Shown: positions 30,327 to 42,166 of the stretch, piece after piece
Position numbering within the stretch: the stretch's first letter is position 1
Layout of the letters: the number at the start of each line of letters is the position of its first letter
From: Lotus japonicus
Lineage: Eukaryota; Streptophyta; Magnoliopsida; Fabales; Fabaceae
NCBI RefSeq assembly: GCF_012489685.1
Contig: NC_080042.1
Span: 94,824,576-94,888,575 of the forward strand
DNA: 64,000 nt
Direction of reading: 5' to 3'
The notes under the pieces: generated by a model
Told to the model about the DNA's origin: nothing
The model's database searches: none
The model's input: only the letters and a program-made list of their open reading frames with translations
Translations under genes and position numbers: made by a program

Positions 30327-33300
30327 TCAATTCCCTGAAGGAACAGCTTCAAGAACCTCATTGGCATCAGTCATATTAACATCTTTAGAAGCATGATTAT
30401 CGTCTGCCACTTGAGAATCCAACGCTCGATTTATGTCGAGCTCTGACGAATCACAATTCATACCAGTGAATGAGTGACATTTACTGTCCCGGACTTCCAA
30501 TGAACATGGATCAGAACAAGCAGTTTCCTGAGTCAAAGCTTGAACTTCATGGCATTTGGGAACATCCAATGGTTGACTGCTCACAGAAGTGTCATTCAGA
30601 GAAATGGACTGACATTTGGAAGAAGAAGGATTCAGTGCATGAACAGAAGGAGCCATCACTATTTGGTTTTTCATTTCTGGTGCACCATCACTGGTCTTAG
30701 GAGAAACACATTTATCTGAAACTGAATCAGACGACCTCTCTTCAGAATGAGATTTGGAAGAACAAGGATTCAGTGCATGAACAGAAGGAGCCATCACTAT
30801 TTGGTTATTCATTTCTGGTGCACCATCACTGGTCTCAGGAGAAACACATTTATCTGAAACTGAATCAGACGACCTCTCTTCAGAATGAGATTTGGAAGAA
30901 GAAGGATTCAGTGCATGAACAGAAGGAGCCATCACTATTTGTTTTTTCATTTCTGGTGCACCATCACTGGTCTTAGGAGAAACACGTTTATCTGAAACTG
31001 AATCAGACGACCTCTCTTCAGAATGAGATTTGGAAGAAGAAGGATTCAGTTTATGAACAGAAGGAGCCCTCACTATTTGGTTTTTCATTTCTGGTATACC
31101 ATCACTGGTGTCAGGAGAAACACATTTATTTGAAACTGAATCAGATGACCTTTCTTCAGAATGAGATTTGGAAGAAAGAGAATTCAGTTTATGAGCAGAA
31201 GGAGCCATCACTATTTGGTTTTTCATTTCTGGCACACCATCACTGAACTTAGGAGAAACACATTTATCTGAAACCGAATCAGATAACCTTTCTTCAGAAT
31301 GAGAATTGGATTGACATTTGGAAGAAGAAGGATTCAGTTTATGAACAGAAGGAGCCAACACTATTTGCTTTTTCATTTCTGGCCCACCATCACTGGTCTT
31401 GGGAGAAACACATTTATCTGAAACTGAATCAGATAACCTTTCTTCAGAATGAGATTTGGATTGACATTTGGAAGAAGAAGGATTCAGTTTATGAGCAGAA
31501 TGAGTCAACACGATTTGGTTTTTCATTTCTGGCGCACCATCAGTGGTCTTAGGAGAAACACATTTATCTGAAACTGAATCAGATAACCTTTCTTCAGAAT
31601 GAGATTTGGAAGAAGGATTCAGATCATGTACAGAAGGAGGCATCACTATTTTGTTTTTCATTTCAGGTGCACCATCACTGGTCTTGGGAGAAACACATTT
31701 ATCTGAAACTGAATGAGATAACCTTTCCTCAGAATGAGATTTGGATTGATATTTGGAAGAAGGATTCAGATCATGTACAGAAGGAGCCATCACTACTTTG
31801 TTTTTCATTTCAGGCGCACCATCACTGGTCTTGGGAGAAACACATTTATCTGAGACTGAATCAGATAACCTTTCCTCAGAATGAGATTTGGGATACAAAG
31901 TTCTGTCAACCGGAACCTGGTTATTTAGTTCTAGAGAAGCATCACTGTATTCATCATCCATCTCATCGTCGGGATCTGAACTAGCATCATCACTTCCATG
32001 AGGATCATCAAGAGCTAAGGAATCCATATCTGACTTGTTTGACATTTTGGTCTTGATAAAAACATCGTCTTCATTTCTCATTTTCTCCAAACCTGTTAGA
32101 ATAAAAAAAGTGAAACTTATCTACAGGCCAAGGTAATTTTTAGAAATTTAAACAAATATATAAATGAATCAATACAGGATCAACACCTGCTGCTGTTGTA
32201 TTCCTCTCATATTTTCCCTGCTCCACTAACAGCTTCTGTAACATATCTATACCAGGGAAGACCAACATATTCAATGACTTAATTTCTTTCCTGAGTGACT
32301 CCTCCAGATGTGTGAAGCCAAAAACTGTAGTCCATGTATGCAGGAATTCAGTAATTGCTGGAACAACCAGTTTTTCAACCTTCAAAGAGCAAAGAACCTA
32401 CAAACAGAGGAGGAACAAATAAGACAGGAACATGTCAATGTCATGAAAAGTTGTATGCAGACAGGCCCCCACCAAAATTTCAAATATATATCAGCTGCAT
32501 GAAAAATCACAAAGAACAATTAAAGGTTTACCAATTCAATTGCAGAAAAAAGCCGGCGGCACATCCCCTGGCGCCTATACATTTGGCGAGTCCCAATAAA
32601 TGGCATCTCTGCTAACTTAGTTCCATGGAACCTAAGACAAGATAGTAAAGTACTTACTTACAAGTATATCCCATTTACTCACATTGGCAAGAAAAAAATA
32701 ATTGCACAGATATTGATTATGAGAGAGAGAGATCATAGCCTTTTACTGTCCTTTTCAGGTAATCAGTAAAAGTGAATATGCTATATCTGAAAGAAATTTG
32801 GGAACCAGAGCAAGTGGTGACCCAACCGAACTTATGAAGCCTTTTCCTCCTCACTAAAATTTTTGCAATTTCTAACACATTCTAACCAACTAATAATGTG
32901 AGGAACAAATATGAAGTTAAAGTAGTGTAACAGATATTAGAGCAAATCAAACAGATCAATACGGAAAAGCTCTCTGTTAAGCGACTGAAGTGTGGCTGAT
33001 GAATATCTTAATCAACTAAGAATTCCATTCTCTTCGCATGTGATTAAAACAAATTCTCTCAATATCTACAGCAATAATTATTTCTTATTCTCCATTCAAT
33101 TGTCAGTTATTATTTTCAATTTTCTCTTTAGTCCCCCTAACTTCTCCATGGTACATATGGTGAACACATAAGCTTTCAATCCAATAGCAACAAAAAAAAC
33201 TTCTACTCTCCCAACTTTCTACTGTTTCTGCATATTTTTCTCTTCAAAAGAAAAGGACAGATATCCAATAAATAAGTAAGGCAACATAAGTCCCCCCCCC

Positions 33301-36300
33301 CCAAAAAAAAGATGACAAAGTTTGATTCTTAGTGCCTGATAGATGCTGCAGAAATGATTTCATCCCCACGCTCCAAAATAGCAGTGTAAAATCCACGATA
33401 ATTCAACCGACTGAAGTTTGATCTGAAAAAGTAGAGAAAAAAAATCTGTCAATGAAGAAATTATGCATCTTAATTTGGATTTAATGGCACTTTGAGCTCA
33501 ATGTTGGCCGGCCATTCTATAAGAAAATTCAAAATGTGAGGTTATATAAGGAAGCAAATGACAACTCCACCCCAAACTTCTACTCTCCCAACTTTCTAAT
33601 ATCTTACTTTTCTTCCTACTTAAATTAGCAAAAAGTCAACATCATGCACTTAGATAACATTAAAAAACTGAAACAATAAAAATGAAGATCATAAATAAAT
33701 GAAAGGAAGCAAATATATGGTCCATTCATAATGTACAAATTTGTGCTTACCCACTATTATATAAAACGTTGTGGATTAAATTGATCCCACTCCTTCGATC
33801 AATAACAGGTAAAAAGCATTCGTCCATCACAGTCAGTGCAATAGCTAGCTTGGAATTGCATTCCACCCTTTGGGTTATTCCCGTAATACCCACATCTGAG
33901 TCTCCATCCGTTCTATGAATAAGAGACCAGGAAAAGCCTGCTTCTAGTTCATGCTTGGTACCAAGGAACTTCTTCAAGTGCTCAAAAAGCTGTAAAGGAT
34001 ACAGACATGAGTCAGAAATGTTTGTGTACATAATTCAGAGTCTCAGCTTAGCGCAGTAGCACTCGAAACTATTATTTCTTCTTGTTATAAGTGTATATGA
34101 TATAGAAAATATCGAGTTAGGTGTAGTTGTGAGCAGTGCCAGCTGGACACATGCAGTTGTGAATCTGTTAGGCAGTTAGGAATCTGTTAGGATTAGAAGC
34201 TTGCTTTGCAAGCTACATGCTCCTATATAAGGGAAGCTTCTTCATTGTAACAAATCAGGCAATACAAATCAGTTTTCTGTCTCTCTGTCTCTCTCTCTCT
34301 CTCCCCCTGATTTCAGATTCTACTATCACTTGTTTCATCACATTTCATTTTAACAAACAATAAAATACACAAATTTTCTTTTGTCATTTTTCATTTAAAC
34401 AAGCATTAAAATACACATGAGGGGTAGACGATGCACTGTTTGAAAACATGAGGGGTAGACGATGCACTGTTTGAAAACATGAGGGGTAGACGATGCACTG
34501 TTTGAAAACATGAGGGGTAGAAACATCGACAAAAATAGAGTAGGGTCAGAATTTGCACAAACTTGAAACATCAGGGGCCAAAAGTGCTTTTTAGCCAAAA
34601 AATAAAATTCTAAACTTCTCAAAGCACATTCTATAAACTATTGTACAAGCAAAAGTAGTACTCATGCATGCTGGTTTATAACTAAATAGATAGATGGAAA
34701 ATGGTCCGATAAATACATATAGATTCATCAGGCAATTGAGTAAAACATTCAAAACCAGAAGATACGTCTACAAGTGGCACCTCTTTGCACTCTTTCCCAC
34801 AGAAAGAAAGGCCGGATGTATTGAAGTTATCAGGAAGGACATCCATCTCCGTAGTACAAGAGGAATGGTCTACATAAATAGAAAGTTATGTAATAAACAA
34901 GGTTAAAAAAATAAAAAAGAAGGGAGGTAAGGGCCAAAAAACAATAAAGAACAAGATGGAATATAATCAAGAGAAAATGAATACATTTTTTCTCACACAA
35001 GCTGCACGTATTTAGAACATGCACAGGTGTATCAACTTCTTTTTTCGAAGCTCCAGAGGAAATTCCACAAAATTTACAGGTACAATTTGGACAATGCCAT
35101 TCACCTGGAGGAAGCATCTGCACGAAAAATAAGTGAGTTCCTCATAAAGAAAAACATCCTCCTGTAATAACTAAAAAATCAACTCAGTTGCTAAAATAAG
35201 GTACAGTTGCGATTGCAACTAGTCAAAACCTCACATCAAAGTGTCCAATATCATGCTAGTTTTTGTAGTAACACTAGAGTCTAATTTTATGAGAAAACCA
35301 TTCAACATACCATCTAGAAATAAAAGAAATTAAGTCACAAGTACAATTATTGTCAATAGGCTACCTTAGGCATAAAAACTATCATAGGAAAGGTAATTCT
35401 TTCTTCACTACCCTTAATTTCATAGCAACAAAGTTGAAATATTATTGTCACTCTTCCACAACCCCAAAATAAAAGAAGACAAACAAAAAAGTGTTTGAAA
35501 GGGAAGCATAAATTCAATATGCTACAATTTAAAAAGAGCCATGTAAAACCATACAGAAATCAATAACCTGTACCAACAATATGCTAAGAACCACATGCCA
35601 TAGGCTGAATAAAATATGAACAAATACCTGTATATCCAGGCAGCTCTGATGAAATGTTGATGGACAGCCATCACAGCAGATTAAATCACCTCCATCTCCA
35701 CATTTTCCACAAGTATCATCATCTGAATCATCACCATTGGTATTCACTGAATTGAAACCAATTTTCCCAGAATTGTCTTGCTTATTCCATGCATCTATCT
35801 GGCATTGTAAAAGAGAAACTCCAGATTCCAAAAATATATTTTGATATGGCTGCCGCAATTTGCTTCCTGCATGAAGCTCAAACTTTGAAACTGTGAGGAT
35901 CTTACTACAGCAGCCACAATGAATGCCGTCTCTTGTGATCCACCCCTCCAGCAGCACTTTTTTCCGTCTCCGGTATTGAACCTTTTTTCTTAACTCTACA
36001 GTCCCGGAGTCAATCAACCAGGAAAGCACTGTCCGTTTACCCGTATATGGGATAAATCCATCAGATTCTGAATTTAATCCCTCGTTAGAACTACGAGCTA
36101 ACAAGGCACATCTTCCATCTTTTCTACTCTGTTGTCCATTTAGAAGATGAGGACTACATCCAGCCAATGGTTTTTCCATCCCATCGTTTGAGTGATCAGT
36201 TGCGTTCTGGCTTTTAGAGCTAGCACTGACAATGGTATTTTCAATCAATTTATTTTTCATTGACTTACTTCCCTGCTGCTGCTTTATAAAGGAGCTTAAT

Positions 36301-37916
36301 TTCTCCTCATTGCTATCACTATCCATGCTGTTCATATCATGCTTCTTGCTGGTGGATCTTCTTATGTGAGGCTCTTTTTCACCATCACTTTTACAATCAT
36401 ATTTTTTCTTTTTCTTCATCTTTAATTCTTTCTCCATTTTCTTCCTAGTTTTCCTTGTCAACTGACTAAGCACGTCATCTGCAATAGGAGCAAAAGAAGA
36501 ACTATCCCCTGTGGGCTTGGCCTCATTAACACCATCACCAGTTTGCTTTAGAAGTGCCTCATAGGCCTTGATGATAGACCAATAGGCAGTACCTGATGAA
36601 TTAATGTAAACTGCATCCAGATAGTCCCTATTTCTTCGAGGTCGATAGTCTATGGTCCAACCTGCATTCAGCAGCATCTCCCTTATTTTTTCTCGCAGTT
36701 TCTGTTTTTCCGTGCCACTACCACGCTTGATTTTTCCGTCTTTTGTTGTTGTAGTTGGGACATTTTCATGCACAGGAGTCTGCTCAATCTCAGAGATTAT
36801 CCTCTTTGCAGGCCTGTGAGCTTCAGCATTTACCATTCCTGGATTCAACGATCTGTCACTGTTATCTGAATCCCACCGATCATGCTTAGTGTCCTTAATT
36901 GATAATGATTTTCTTGATGCTATCTGTTTCTTCTCAGGCCTGCCAAGTAATGCTGGTTTCTCAACAGGTTTTGCCTCCGAGTATGACGAAGGATGACTCA
37001 GAACATTCCTCCTCGGAGTCCCTTCAGTCTTCAACCTTTGCTTGCTGTCCACTGGTCTGCTAAGATCAAACCTTTGATTGCTATCCACTGGTTTGCGAAT
37101 ATCATAGTGTTCTAATGGCATACCCACCTTCTTCCTATTAACCATTACCTTCAAAACACCATTTTTCCCCTGAATCCGAATGGGTTTATCTGAATTAAAC
37201 CTCTCCCTCATCAAGGGTTGAGGCAGATGAGTTCCATCCCGGTTCATCTGAAACCTATTGTGATCAACATTATCCCCCGGATATACGCCGCTCGGACTCG
37301 GTCTGTCATAATACAAGCTCCTTCTCATATCAGCTATGTGTCTGCTTGACCCAGTTTCAAACTCCCTGTCAACACCACCTCTAGCAGAATGCGGCATAAA
37401 CCTTCCTCCTGCGAAACCAACTCCACTATCCTCATAACGCCTCCTTCTCATTTTCTCCACATCCATACCTTCATGTTCACCGTAATCACTCACATTCATA
37501 TCCAATCTACCACGTTTCCTCTCCCTCCAGTCCAAGCCATCCTCCGCAATCATACCTTCCCCATTGCCCCTAACTTGTTGTTCCATTCTACCCCTCTTGC
37601 TAATAACTTCACTCCTACCTATCATACCACTATTACCGACCCTAATAGTCTCAGGGCCAAGCCTTCTAACATGGCGCTTCGGCATCGGCAATGACAACTC
37701 ATCGCTTGATTCAGAATCAGTAAAGGGCACGTTGTTGATGTTAGGCCTTTTCATGGATTCATAGAGCTTCCGAGAGTTGGAAGAACCAACCCCAGCAGCA
37801 GTGGCAGCAGCAGCACCACCCAACCCATCCCCTTTCTTTCGAACAATTAAACAACCAGAGGAGTTTCTATTCTTCACCACAGCCCCAGAATTACCTGATC
37901 TCATGCCCGGTTCCAT
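30327..37916 (-). CDS. PHD-finger/GNAT chromatin regulator (IDM1-like family), eight exons
   Basis: Exons: 35628-37916, 34985-35117, 34781-34869, 33751-33989, 33336-33422, 32532-32631, 32187-32397, 30327-32092; total 1637 aa in one consistent frame. Domains: basic disordered N-terminus; a plant homology region ([17 protein letters not shown] to [11 protein letters not shown], about 625-710); PHD finger ([20 protein letters not shown] to WHCPNC, about 735-778) with its Cys4-His-Cys3 ligands; a Cys-rich extension; GNAT acetyltransferase fold (about 838-1030) with [11 protein letters not shown] as acetyl-CoA loop; and a Ser-rich tail with nine tandem repeats. IDM1/ROS4-like proteins read histone marks and acetylate histone H3; nuclear function is inferred. 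Intron 5 uses a GC donor. A 5' UTR intron lies at about 37959-38033. Confidence 0.9.
30606..31889 (-). repeat. Coding minisatellite: nine units of 45-50 codons in the PHD gene
   Basis: Nine units beginning [19 protein letters not shown] and ending near HALNPSSS, some with an added KCQS. Unit length is 135-150 bp and always a multiple of three. Right-hand (N-terminal) units favour ERLSDS and left-hand ones ERSSDS, so local homogenisation is visible. Confidence 0.93.
33289..33309. repeat. Poly-C/poly-A junction in PHD-gene intron
   Basis: A run of about 12 C followed by 8 A next to exon 5 (minus strand). It lies just downstream of the GC donor site. Confidence 0.7.
34083..34328. mobile_element. 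Probable solo LTR in a PHD-gene intron
   Basis: A 246-bp segment runs TGTTATAAGTG...TTCTACTATCA, with TG/CA ends, a TATA-like CCTATATAAGGG near 34212 and a CT-rich run near the 3' end. Flanks CTTCT and CTTGT may be a 5-bp target duplication with one change. No internal retroelement sequence is attached. Confidence 0.5.
34416..34521. repeat. 31-bp minisatellite in a PHD-gene intron
   Basis: Three full units starting CATGAGGGGTAGACGATGCA plus a partial fourth, nearly perfect. A related CATCAGGGGCCAAAAGTGC motif follows downstream. Confidence 0.9.
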
Positions 37917-38144
37917 CTACCAAAAACCCCCCAAATTACCAAACCCTAAAGCCCAGATCTGAAGCAAAAACAATCCGAATGCCACAGATTCCGCATACCA
38001 AAGCAAGAATTCAAGAGACCCTTACCTCGATGGGAAAATTCATCGATCCAGTCAATGATTATGCGAGTGCGACGACGCAGTTTCTCGCCGGAAAATCGAA
38101 AGCGATCCCGACGAGGGTGTGAGAGAGAGAAATTGAGGAAAATG

Positions 38145-38147
<3 letters not shown>

Positions 38148-38177
<30 letters not shown>
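38148..38177. repeat. GA microsatellite in the PHD-gene leader or promoter
   Basis: About 15 GA units just upstream of the 5' UTR of the PHD gene (CT-rich on its sense strand), a common feature of plant core promoters. Confidence 0.85.
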
Positions 38178-38179
<2 letters not shown>

Positions 38180-38734
38180 AAGGAAATAAGGGTGATTTTT
38201 TCTGGGTTTGGATTTGTAGATGAGCGCATAAATTAATATCAATAATCGATAAAAAAGAAAAAAGGTTAAATAAAAATACTAAAAGAAGAAAAGGAACAGT
38301 GTCTTGCCCCTTTTTATGTTTTATTTACTTTATTAATTTCCCTCCAAAAATTCTCTTTGGTTGAATCTGACGGTTCTTGATGGTTTAATCTCACATCTCG
38401 TTGACGTGGCGGAATCAGAACGGCTTTCGTGACTGTTTATACAGTTTTATTTTCTCTGCAACATGAACTGATGTTGTCGGTTCTAGGCTGATGAGCTCGC
38501 TCAGCTTACTGGGCCTGTTCATATTTTTGGTAAAAAAAGTAAAGCCAGGGAATTTTAAAGTAATATAGTGTATCGACAAAAATAGAAAAGCAAGGGATTT
38601 TAACTCAAGGATTCAAAGTCTTCCTTACTACTTCTAGTTCACCAATGGCAAATCCTACAGGATTCTCCCTTCATCATTTCTTACTCCTTTTCCTCACAAA
38701 AGAGATACTCATCTCATCCACTAGCAACAAAGTG

Positions 38735-38900
38735 CTAATTCCCTAAAGGGATTGAAATAGCAACCAAAGGCTTTCCTTGCCAAACACCATACTTGCCCAA
38801 GAAATATACACAAGCATTACCTTCCTGAAGAGTGTGTTTCAACTCCACCCTCCAAGCACGATCATGAGGTCTCAAATAAAAAAAAAAGCGTAAACATGAC
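38735..38900 (-). pseudogene. LINE RNase H-domain fragment
   Basis: The minus strand gives WRVELKHTLQEGNACVYFL followed by GKYGV, which fits the EGN-CADFLAK region at the end of the plant LINE RNase H domain, with the conserved Asp replaced. No other parts of the element are joined to it. Dead fragment. Confidence 0.6.
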
Positions 38901-38931
38901 GATGAGACGACATATGTTTGTTCTATAAGCA

Positions 38932-39880
38932 TGAACTATAAAACTTCTATAAGTTTGAAAAAATATATTTTTAAGATAAAAAAAATATGGTTGGAGGCTT
39001 TGAGTCTTTTAGAAATAATAACTATTATTATTATGATAATAATTTATATGTTATAGGTCATGATGTGTATGGGTTTAGCCCTTCACTCTCCAGGTTTTGC
39101 TAAGATTTATTCGTTGTTTAATTAAAAGCTTGTGTAGTGGTAATGATTTAAATTTGGAATATGAAATTGTTAAATAAATTAACTCATGCCTCATGTTGTT
39201 ATTTTTATATATACATGGTCAACTAGTTCGACCGATAACTTAGTGATTTAACCATCGACTCATTGACTTAATATCGAAATCGAGTTGACTATTGGTTGAA
39301 GTTTTTTTGTTATCTTCTTCTTCTTCTTTTTTGGTTACATTGGTTCATGTTTAATAACACTGGATATAAATTATAGTAGAGAAATTATTGTTTGTTATCT
39401 TTTAAACTGTCTTTAGAGTTAGAGTTTGCATTGTGAAAAACAGTCTTTTCATCAAACAATCACTTTAATTAGACAATCATTACATTAGTTTCTTAACGGA
39501 CTCGCACATCTAGTCCAAATTATACTTTATGTGAACCAACAAATACACAAAATATTATTGTTTGATTATATTAATTGTGTTATATTCCATAGTGTTATGC
39601 TCTATTCGCCATTCGGTTACCAAACCCTAATAAATAATCAAAGTTACAATTATTTTATGATAAAAAAAGCTACAATTATTTTTTTTTCAAAGCGAAGTTA
39701 AATTTTTTTTTAGAGAAATAAAATTACAAAACAATAAAAAAGAGATTATTGTTTATTTTATTTTTGTTTCATTTTTCAATTTTCCTTTATTTTGCTGAGA
39801 CATGAACAAGTAAAGATACGAGGAACCTAATTTTGCTCTTCAAAGTCGCTTCTCTTCTCCCTTTCGCCACTCTTGGTACA
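38932..39880. other. Intergenic between divergent PHD and PPR genes
   Basis: Very AT-rich, with no gene seen. The right end should hold the PPR promoter; a probable non-coding first exon of the PPR gene lies about 39830-39875 (CTTCAAAGTCGCTTCTCTTC). Confidence 0.45.
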
Positions 39881-40327
39881 GTTGGGTTTTTCCTTCATTT
39901 TTCATGCTGTTTTTCTTATCTTTTGTTTCATTGAACATCGTATGCCATTTATTCTTCTCATGAATCGTCACCTCTTTTGATTCTGTTGTTGGGGTGCAAG
40001 AGCTAAGTAAAAATCTAACCTCTGTGTTTGAACATTTGAAACCCTTATTGGGGTTTTATCACTTTCGCAAGAGCGACCCCTTGGTTTGTTCGGTTGGGGT
40101 TTTTCTGTTGCGTGATTTTCCTGATGATGTGACTGAATGTGTATTCTAGGATTTCATTGTAATTCATAGGATAGCATTGATTATTCAATCTGCTTGGAAT
40201 TCTATATGTGAGTAGATTACTGTTAGTCTTGAGTGATTGCTTGGTTTTCTCCCTCATAATATACCACTGATTTTTTTTTATTTATTCCAATTTGTCCCTT
40301 TTTGCAGATTATGCTAAGTCCCAAATA

Positions 40328-42166
40328 ATGTCTTCCAGGAGTGCCTCACTAGTTACAATTAATTCTCTTTTGAGGCAGTTCTCAAAATGTGAGATTGCGG
40401 ATTCTGTCAAAGGCCTTAACACATTTTGCACTGCTTCTGCTCAAAGGTGTGATTTTCACTATTCTGGTGGGGATCAACAAAATAGTGCTGGGTCTCATCA
40501 CCAAAGTGCAGGTCAGTCTTATAGGAATAGTCATGCTTACCAAAATGTAGCTCAAAGTAATTTGGCTGCGCATAATGGAAGTGTCAATGGGTACTACGGT
40601 CAAAGCAACGCGAAAGTGCCACAGGATGTTGGGGTAGTGGATAATTCTAGGGGATTTGGGATGCATCCAAATGCTTTTGTCGAGAAACATAATGATACAC
40701 GAGAACCTGGGCAAAGGGTGCAACATCCCAATGCATTTAGTTCACCTAGGCCTTTAGAGTACCAGGGAAATATTCAAGGGGACCTCACTCAGAACACGAG
40801 TCCTTCGTGGCAATCACGGAAGCACTCGGGTTATGGACAATTTCAGCAGAGTCTAATAGATGGTCGGTATCCTCCAAACTTGGATGGTGTGCAGAGATCA
40901 ATTGCTGGCTCTCATCTATCAAGTAATGCAAAGCCTGATGGCGAATCAGTTGAGGCATCTACTGATAATCCATATAGAGGTACACTTGAGGAGCTAGATG
41001 GTTTCTGCATGGAGGGAAAACTGAAGGAAGCAGTTGAAGTTTTGGAATTGTTGGTTAAGCTTCAAATTCATGTGGATTTGCCTCGATATTTGCGATTGAT
41101 GCATCAGTGTGCAGAAGCTAAATCTCTTGAAGAGGCAAGGACTGTACACAGTCATGCTTTGTCACATCTGTCACCTCTAGAAGTTAGCACCTACAATAAA
41201 ATACTGGAAATGTATTTTAAATGCGGTTCTGTAGATGACGCAATCAAGGTGTTCGATAATATGCCAGAGCGCAATTTGACTACTTGGGATACTATGATAA
41301 CGCAACTTGCTAAGAATGGGTTTGCAGAAGACTCAATTGATCTATTCACTCAATTTAAAAAATTGGGACAACCTGATGGTCAGATGTTCATTGCGGTTTT
41401 TGCTGTATGCAGTATGCTGGGAGATCTTGATGAGGGAATGCTGCACTTTGAATCCATGAGCAAGGATTATGGAATTGTACCATCTATGGCTCATTTTGTC
41501 AGTGTAGTAGACATGATTGGTAGTATTGGGCATCTTGATGAAGCCTTTGAATTCATTGAAAAGATGCCAATTGAACCAAGTGTTGATGTATGGAAGACTT
41601 TGATGAATTTTTGTAGAGTTCATGGAAACACTGAGCTCGGCGATCGTTGTGCTGAACTAGTTGAGCAGCTGGATCCCACTCTCTTGAATGAGGAGTCAAA
41701 GGTTGGCCTTTTACCGGTAGAACCTTCAGACTCGATAAAAGAGAGAGAAAAGAAATTAGCAAGTAAAAATCTGCTAGAAGTTAGGAGCCGAGTCCATGAA
41801 TATCGAGCAGGAGATACTTCTCATCCTGAAAATGACAAGATTTATGCTCTTCTTAGAGGTCTGAGGACACAAATGAAAGAAGCTGGCTATATTCCAGAGG
41901 TAAAGTTTGTGCTGCATGACATTGACCAGGAAAGCAAAGAAGATGCTCTTCTTGCTCACAGTGAGAGACTTGCTGTTGCTTATGGTCTGATTAGCAGTTC
42001 TGCTCGCTCTCCTATTAGGGTGATTAAGAATCTCCGTGTTTGCGGTGATTGCCATACTGCACTGAAGATTATTTCTAAGATTGTGGGAAGAGAGTTCATC
42101 ATTCGAGATGCTAAAAGGTTCCACCACTTTAAAGATGGGCTATGCTCCTGCCGGGATTATTGGTGA
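40328..42166 (+). CDS. DYW-subgroup pentatricopeptide repeat protein, organellar RNA editing
   Basis: One coding exon, 612 aa, from ATG 40328 (MSSRSASLVTINSLLRQFSK), which follows an intron acceptor TTTTTGCAG at about 40308. The first 210 residues are Gln/Asn/Ser-rich and low in complexity. PPR units run about 220-430, only five or so, far fewer than usual. The C-terminal DYW domain (about 498-612) has the deaminase motif HSERLAVAYG (about 543), CGDCHTALK (about 572) and ends CRDYW, all intact. Few PPRs plus a complete DYW and a Q/N-rich leader fit the MEF8/DYW2-like group that works with other PPR proteins in C-to-U editing. Target transcripts cannot be read from sequence. Confidence 0.88.
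   Translation: MSSRSASLVTINSLLRQFSKCEIADSVKGLNTFCTASAQRCDFHYSGGDQQNSAGSHHQSAGQSYRNSHAYQNVAQSNLAAHNGSVNGYYGQSNAKVPQDVGVVDNSRGFGMHPNAFVEKHNDTREPGQRVQHPNAFSSPRPLEYQGNIQGDLTQNTSPSWQSRKHSGYGQFQQSLIDGRYPPNLDGVQRSIAGSHLSSNAKPDGESVEASTDNPYRGTLEELDGFCMEGKLKEAVEVLELLVKLQIHVDLPRYLRLMHQCAEAKSLEEARTVHSHALSHLSPLEVSTYNKILEMYFKCGSVDDAIKVFDNMPERNLTTWDTMITQLAKNGFAEDSIDLFTQFKKLGQPDGQMFIAVFAVCSMLGDLDEGMLHFESMSKDYGIVPSMAHFVSVVDMIGSIGHLDEAFEFIEKMPIEPSVDVWKTLMNFCRVHGNTELGDRCAELVEQLDPTLLNEESKVGLLPVEPSDSIKEREKKLASKNLLEVRSRVHEYRAGDTSHPENDKIYALLRGLRTQMKEAGYIPEVKFVLHDIDQESKEDALLAHSERLAVAYGLISSSARSPIRVIKNLRVCGDCHTALKIISKIVGREFIIRDAKRFHHFKDGLCSCRDYW

Noticed and set aside
30470..31984. Plus-strand frames with repeated HEQKEPSLF motifs
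   Set aside because: Antisense shadows of the coding minisatellite in the PHD gene.
40292..40327. An upstream start for the PPR protein
   Set aside because: It relies on a TTG and crosses a clear intron acceptor (TTTTTGCAG near 40308); ATG 40328 is the first usable start.
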